Source of the DNA: Lysinibacillus sphaericus OT4b.31
GTDB lineage: Bacteria > Bacillota > Bacilli > Bacillales_A > Planococcaceae
DNA length: 37,052 nt
Reading direction: 5' to 3'
Assembly (NCBI RefSeq): GCF_000392615.1
Contig: NZ_KB933412.1
Location: 1 to 37,052, forward strand
The position numbers and the translations under genes were made by a program. Position 1 is the first letter of the stretch, and each line of letters starts with the position of its first letter. The notes beneath the pieces are model-generated. The model was not told where the DNA came from. It did no database searches and saw only the letters and a program-made list of their open reading frames with translations. This document shows, piece by piece, positions 33,789 to 37,052 of this stretch.

Positions 33789-33800
33789 AAACGCCCCCAA

Positions 33801-34021
33801 TCACTTTTATAAGCTTACAATACATCGCCTATATGAACGGAAGATGAACAAATCATTACATTCAAAACAATACTGTAGTATTTTGATATATCACTTTGAA
33901 GAAGTGCGTTGGCTAACGATTTTGCAAATTATTGATGCATACTTGCCCACCACATACATATCGACCTATTGAAAATCAACTAAGGTTTTGACTACGGTTG
34001 AATGGTATTTACTGATGCTTT
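33801..34021. other. Intergenic, no gene seen
   Basis: About 220 bases upstream of the HrtB-like gene, which should contain its promoter. I see no coding frame with a start and binding site. Confidence 0.4.
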
Positions 34022-34033
34022 ATGACAAAACAA

Positions 34034-34072
34034 AAAAGTCAAAACCCTATAGGATTAAGGGTTTTGACTTTT
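34034..34072. terminator. Perfect 15-bp hairpin
   Basis: AAAAGTCAAAACCCT (34034-34048) pairs with AGGGTTTTGACTTTT (34058-34072) with a 9-base loop. It has the form of a bidirectional terminator and lies just before the transposase fragment. What it terminates is unclear. Confidence 0.7.
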
Positions 34073-34075
34073 GGG

Positions 34076-34261
34076 TATAAGCCGTATAAATCAACATGTA
34101 ATGAAGCGTCGGTAAAAAATGAATTACAGCGCCAATTTGAGCAAGAAGAGCTGGCTGTCATCGTGAGTGATTTAACATATGTCCGTGTCGGAATACCATA
34201 TTCAATTTTTAGCTTCTCAGTTTGTGTACGAGATTCAAGTGTAAATAGATTGACTAGTTGA
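34076..34261 (+). pseudogene. IS3-family transposase (orfB) fragment
   Basis: The stretch encoding KPYKSTCNEASVKNELQRQF and then VIVSDLTYVRVG matches the start of the integrase core of IS3-type transposases, where the Asp of SDLTYVRV is the first catalytic acid of the DDE triad. After this the likeness ends, and the remaining DDE residues, orfA and terminal inverted repeats are absent. It is a short remnant and not mobile. The frame opens with an ATG at 34022, but its first 18 codons are encoded by the hairpin region and are unrelated. Confidence 0.7.
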
Positions 34262-34513
34262 TTCTATATATATTTCATAAACGTCCACCTTTATTTCCTA
34301 TTTTACACAAATTATATAAAAATTGTATTAAATTTAATTAAATACCATTTTTTCTTCCTATGCGTTACAATAATAGTGGAGTTAGCGTTTAGGATGTATA
34401 GATTACTTTATAGGAAAATACATCCTATACAAGATATTTTTCATGTATGCTTTTTAAGAAATATAATGCAAATAGCAACATATATCTAAAGAACGAGAAG
34501 GGAAAGATGTAAA

Positions 34514-35173
34514 ATGAAAAAATTATTATTAGGTTGTGTAGTAGCATCTTCTTTGGCTATTCCCAATTTAGCTTTTGCTGCTAATTCAAGTGAAAGTATT
34601 GAAACGAGTACAGACAATGAAGTGACTATTCCTGCATACATGGCTCCAGGGACAGTAATTAAATTTAATGAACAGGAAGAATCTGTTGTTTTGAGAGAAG
34701 GAGATAAAAAAGCAAGTTTCATGCAATATAGACTTCAAGAAGACGAAACAGATCTGCCAGTTATAAAACCAGGTATGACAGTGGTTTATGATGCTTTAGG
34801 TGCACCAATAGTAGTTGTTCCAGAAAGTAGAGAATCCATTAATGTTGAAATGAAAGAAATTAGTCCGTTACAAGAAATTCTTCCTTTAGCCGCAAAAGCA
34901 AAAACAGAATCGGGGAAAGTTTCTTGGTTTGATATTTATGCAGAAAGTTCTACAGCATCTGGTCAAAAAGCGGATGATGGTGCAGCTCATAAATCATTAC
35001 CTTTTAAAACATCTGTTTCTGTAAAAAGTAACGATAATTCAAAAACTACAACAGTTAGAATTCTAGATAGAGGACCGTATGTGAACGGAAGAATTTTAGA
35101 TATGTCTAAACAATCATTTGGTAAACTACATGCTACAAGTGCGGGGTTATTTAACGGAACGATTAGTTATTAG
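34514..35173 (+). CDS. Secreted RlpA-like double-psi beta-barrel protein
   Basis: A 219-residue exported protein. Residues 1-22 are a signal peptide (MKKLLLGCVVASSLAIPNLAFA). Residues 25-130 are acidic and probably beta-rich, with no motif I know. The C-terminal domain (about 137-210) is an RlpA/expansin-type double-psi barrel: GKVSWFDIYAESSTASGQKA, LPFKTSVSVKSNDNSKTTTV, then RILDRGPYVNGRILDMSKQSF. The conserved DRGPYV..RILDLS element is complete, with the acidic residue used by lytic transglycosylases of the family. It probably acts on the cell wall. GAAGGGAAAG precedes the ATG. It is monocistronic with its own terminator. Confidence 0.82.
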   Translation: MKKLLLGCVVASSLAIPNLAFAANSSESIETSTDNEVTIPAYMAPGTVIKFNEQEESVVLREGDKKASFMQYRLQEDETDLPVIKPGMTVVYDALGAPIVVVPESRESINVEMKEISPLQEILPLAAKAKTESGKVSWFDIYAESSTASGQKADDGAAHKSLPFKTSVSVKSNDNSKTTTVRILDRGPYVNGRILDMSKQSFGKLHATSAGLFNGTISY

Positions 35174-35219
35174 TTGGAGTGGTTAATAATTCTTTGATTT
35201 ATCTTTTTTTATAGATATG

Positions 35220-35264
35220 AAAAGTCAGTTTACACAATCTTTTTTTGGCGTAAACTGACTTTTT
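35220..35264 (+). terminator. Terminator of the RlpA-like gene
   Basis: A 14-bp perfect stem (35220-35233 with 35250-35263) with a 16-base loop is followed by T. It lies 46 bases past the stop codon at 35173. Confidence 0.85.
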
Positions 35265-35428
35265 CAGTGATTCTGATTGAAATTAGATTCTTCTTAATTA
35301 GGGGAAATAGGCTGTATAAATTTATAAAATAACTGAGTTTCTTATCAAAATAATATGTAGTATTTTGACAGTTGTTGGTATGTGATAATGCAATTTCTAA
35401 AATAAATTCGCAAAGGATGAAGTGTATA

Positions 35429-36508
35429 ATGTATGGATCTATTTGTAAATTCAAAAAAAAAATAGGTGCTACTGTTATCATTTTTTTATCGTTAATATTA
35501 GTTTTGTTTGGATGTCAAAAGAAAGAAGATACCATCCCACATGTTGATGATAATGAAGAACTCATTGTTTCTGTATTTGATAAGGAAGGTAAAAGTAGTG
35601 TAGTGGAGATAAATGCTGAAAAAAATGTAGAAAACGAATTAATTAATAATGAAGCAGTTTGGTTACATGCAACACTTTCAGACAATAAACAATATCTTGC
35701 CTATACAAGTGCAAAAGGTGATGGACCTTGGGAGATTTATTTATTAGACAGAAATGATAAAAAAACTTATCAAGTTACAAATGATACTTTAGGACAACTT
35801 ATTCCTAGATTTGGTGATAAGGAAGGCAACACCATCTACAGTGAAATAATAGGAGCAACAATCCCTGTCTCCAAGATTGCGAAAGTAGATGTGCAAAAGA
35901 AGAATTCTACTGTATTTGATACTGAACAACCTGACCGTGCTGTAGAAATGTATGATATTTCTAAAGACAAAATTATTGGTGCATTTGTCTCTGAGGAAGA
36001 GAATACGGCAAGACGGACAGCTGCAAATGAAGATGGTGGAACTATCGGGCAAATTGTTTATTCAATATATGAAATGAATTTAGATGGTTCTGACATGAAT
36101 TTGGTAACGAATATAAAAGCCATCAATATTGATTCGATTGCATATGGATCTAATGGGAATTCTATTATTCTTGGAGGAGAAAATATTAATGAAGATGAAG
36201 GAAGCGGCATTTATCAGTTAACTCTTACAGACAAATCGTTAACCACCGTATTAACAGATCAAATGATTAAAAAAAGTAAGAATCCCATATTATCAGAGAT
36301 TGGTCAAAGAAGGTTAGCGGTATTGTCAAAAGATGAGCGATTTATTTATTTTTCGGGTATACCTAAAAATGCAGAAGAAGTTAATTTTGACGGTATAATT
36401 TCTAAAATACAGTGTATCTATAAGTATGACTTGGATAATAAAGAAATAACAAAAGTATATGAGTATAAAAAACCAGCTTTGATTACGGATTTGACGGTTA
36501 CATATTAG
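35429..36508 (+). CDS. Lipoprotein with TolB-like beta-propeller
   Basis: A 359-residue surface lipoprotein. The start at ATG 35429 has AAAGGATG nine bases upstream; the longer frame from 35372 has no binding site at its start. The signal peptide (KKKIGATVIIFLSLILVLFG) ends in the lipobox L-F-G-C at Cys29. The mature part shows repeated blades of the TolB/WD40-like type: ATLSDNKQYLAYTSAKGDG with PWEIYLLDRNDKKTYQVT, later IAYGSNGNSIIL and LSKDERFIYFSGI. Such propellers bind partners and are not catalytic. The function is unknown. It is a single gene. Confidence 0.72.
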   Translation: MYGSICKFKKKIGATVIIFLSLILVLFGCQKKEDTIPHVDDNEELIVSVFDKEGKSSVVEINAEKNVENELINNEAVWLHATLSDNKQYLAYTSAKGDGPWEIYLLDRNDKKTYQVTNDTLGQLIPRFGDKEGNTIYSEIIGATIPVSKIAKVDVQKKNSTVFDTEQPDRAVEMYDISKDKIIGAFVSEEENTARRTAANEDGGTIGQIVYSIYEMNLDGSDMNLVTNIKAINIDSIAYGSNGNSIILGGENINEDEGSGIYQLTLTDKSLTTVLTDQMIKKSKNPILSEIGQRRLAVLSKDERFIYFSGIPKNAEEVNFDGIISKIQCIYKYDLDNKEITKVYEYKKPALITDLTVTY

Positions 36509-37052
36509 GGTTTACAGTTGTTCAGTCAAAACAAAATCCATTCCTTCGTTTGTAAACAGGCTGTTTCTTCCGTGTTGAGTGAAACGTCTATAGAAAGTGA
36601 AATCTTCACGTCACAAGCCATTGTTGCCTCTAAATACATATATTTCAATAAAAAAACGTAGGTTCTTTTTTAACCTTTTGATAAATAAAAGCTACTAGAT
36701 GTATTATAGATGCATGGTATACCTCAGGTAAAACAATAGAGTTGAGAGTAGGAGTGGGCTTGTCTAACCTTGAGACAAAGAAAAACACCTTTCATTGAAT
36801 AACGGGTATTGAAACCTGAAATAACCAATGAGGAGGTGTTTTTCTATGGGAGCTTGTCCCCTACGATTTTTCCTTTAATTAAGTCTGTTAATTGTTCATT
36901 AGAAAATACCACACTTTTTTCTTCACTTTACGAATACCGAAATCTTGTTTCTCTTACTATACAAAGAAACAAGAAAATATGGTATGAAAAACCAATTTCA
37001 AACGATTTTTTAATAACTTTTTATTTGTAAACAATTGAGTCAATTTCGTAAT
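36509..37052. other. Non-coding end of window with structured element
   Basis: About 540 bases without a convincing gene. A plus-strand frame near 36516-36660 reads KIHSFVCKQAVSSVLSETSI and beyond without a start, and is probably not translated. The structured element at 36760-36844 is described separately. The last 200 bases are AT-rich with no feature I can support. Confidence 0.45.
36760..36844. repeat. Long imperfect inverted repeat (REP-like or IS-derived)
   Basis: A small stem TTGTCT/AGACAA (36760-36765 with 36773-36778) is followed by a long one: GAAAAACACCTTTCATTG (36780-36797) pairs with CAATGAGGAGGTGTTTTTC (36826-36844) with a one-base bulge and a mismatch. AGGAGGTGTTTTTCTATG at the 3' arm would offer a ribosome binding site, but the frame ends quickly. 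It could be a miniature repeat element or an insertion sequence end. Confidence 0.5.

Noticed and set aside
34034..34072. Hairpin as the terminal inverted repeat of the IS3 remnant
   Set aside because: IS3-type ends are two distant inverted copies starting with TG, whereas this is one compact stem-loop. It is better read as a terminator.
36809..37030. 73-residue plus-strand frame at the right end
   Set aside because: It starts inside the inverted repeat, has no ribosome binding site and has a composition typical of AT-rich non-coding sequence.

Overview
The window looks like a chromosomal segment of a low-GC Bacillaceae/Planococcaceae bacterium, with a Lysinibacillus or Solibacillus type most likely. 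The signs are strong AGGAGG-type ribosome binding sites, AT-rich codon use, S-layer-homology domains, Gram-positive lipoproteins and a PhnCDE transporter. The species is an inference from protein style; no rRNA or marker gene is present.

Layout. (1) 1-4381: a TRM11-like RNA methyltransferase with an overlapping partner, an SLH-domain surface protein, and a decayed multicopper oxidase with three indels and a nonsense codon. (2) 4382-21847: a compact phage-derived block. Reading leftward from the control region it holds a LexA-type (S24) repressor, a broken Cro-like gene, a late-regulator-like gene, a tandem repeat array, a tail-terminator-like gene, a major tail protein of phi13 type, a G/GT chaperone pair with a GGGAAAG slippery site, a 1564-aa tape measure, Dit, a collagen-like fibre, a decayed second fibre tip, two small proteins, a Tal/hub protein, a holin and an M15 endolysin. 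No integrase, terminase, portal, capsid, head-tail connector or replication gene can be seen. Tail plus lysis plus an SOS-type repressor without a head is the pattern of an F-type tailocin (monocin-like). A degenerate prophage remnant is the alternative. (3) 22190-23089: a 3-hydroxyacyl-CoA dehydrogenase. (4) 23332-30266: a leftward phnD-phnC-phnE-phnE operon ending in a secreted DUF4350-like protein, divergent from a 5'-nucleotidase-family phosphoesterase. TTTACA repeats spaced by 5 bp upstream of phnD suggest PhoP control, so this looks like a phosphorus-scavenging island. (5) 30620-37052: lipoproteins, an HrtAB-like ABC exporter, an RlpA-type double-psi-barrel protein, gene fragments and an IS3 remnant.

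How the phage-derived genes probably work together: the repressor binds a 17-bp operator, ATACC-N7-GGTAT. One copy fills the spacer of the leftward promoter. A second overlaps the repressor's own -10. A third lies inside the broken Cro-like gene. RecA-stimulated self-cleavage at Cys95-Gly96 would release the leftward promoter. The late-regulator-like protein would then act on a late promoter near the repeat array to express the tail and lysis genes. Hairpins after the major tail protein gene and before the holin would grade expression.

The most interesting items are the headless tail locus, the three-operator switch with its frameshifted Cro-like gene, the 194-196-bp tandem repeats with a terminator in each copy, a candidate plus-strand small RNA beside the late regulator, and the putative Pho-regulated phosphonate/phosphoester operon.
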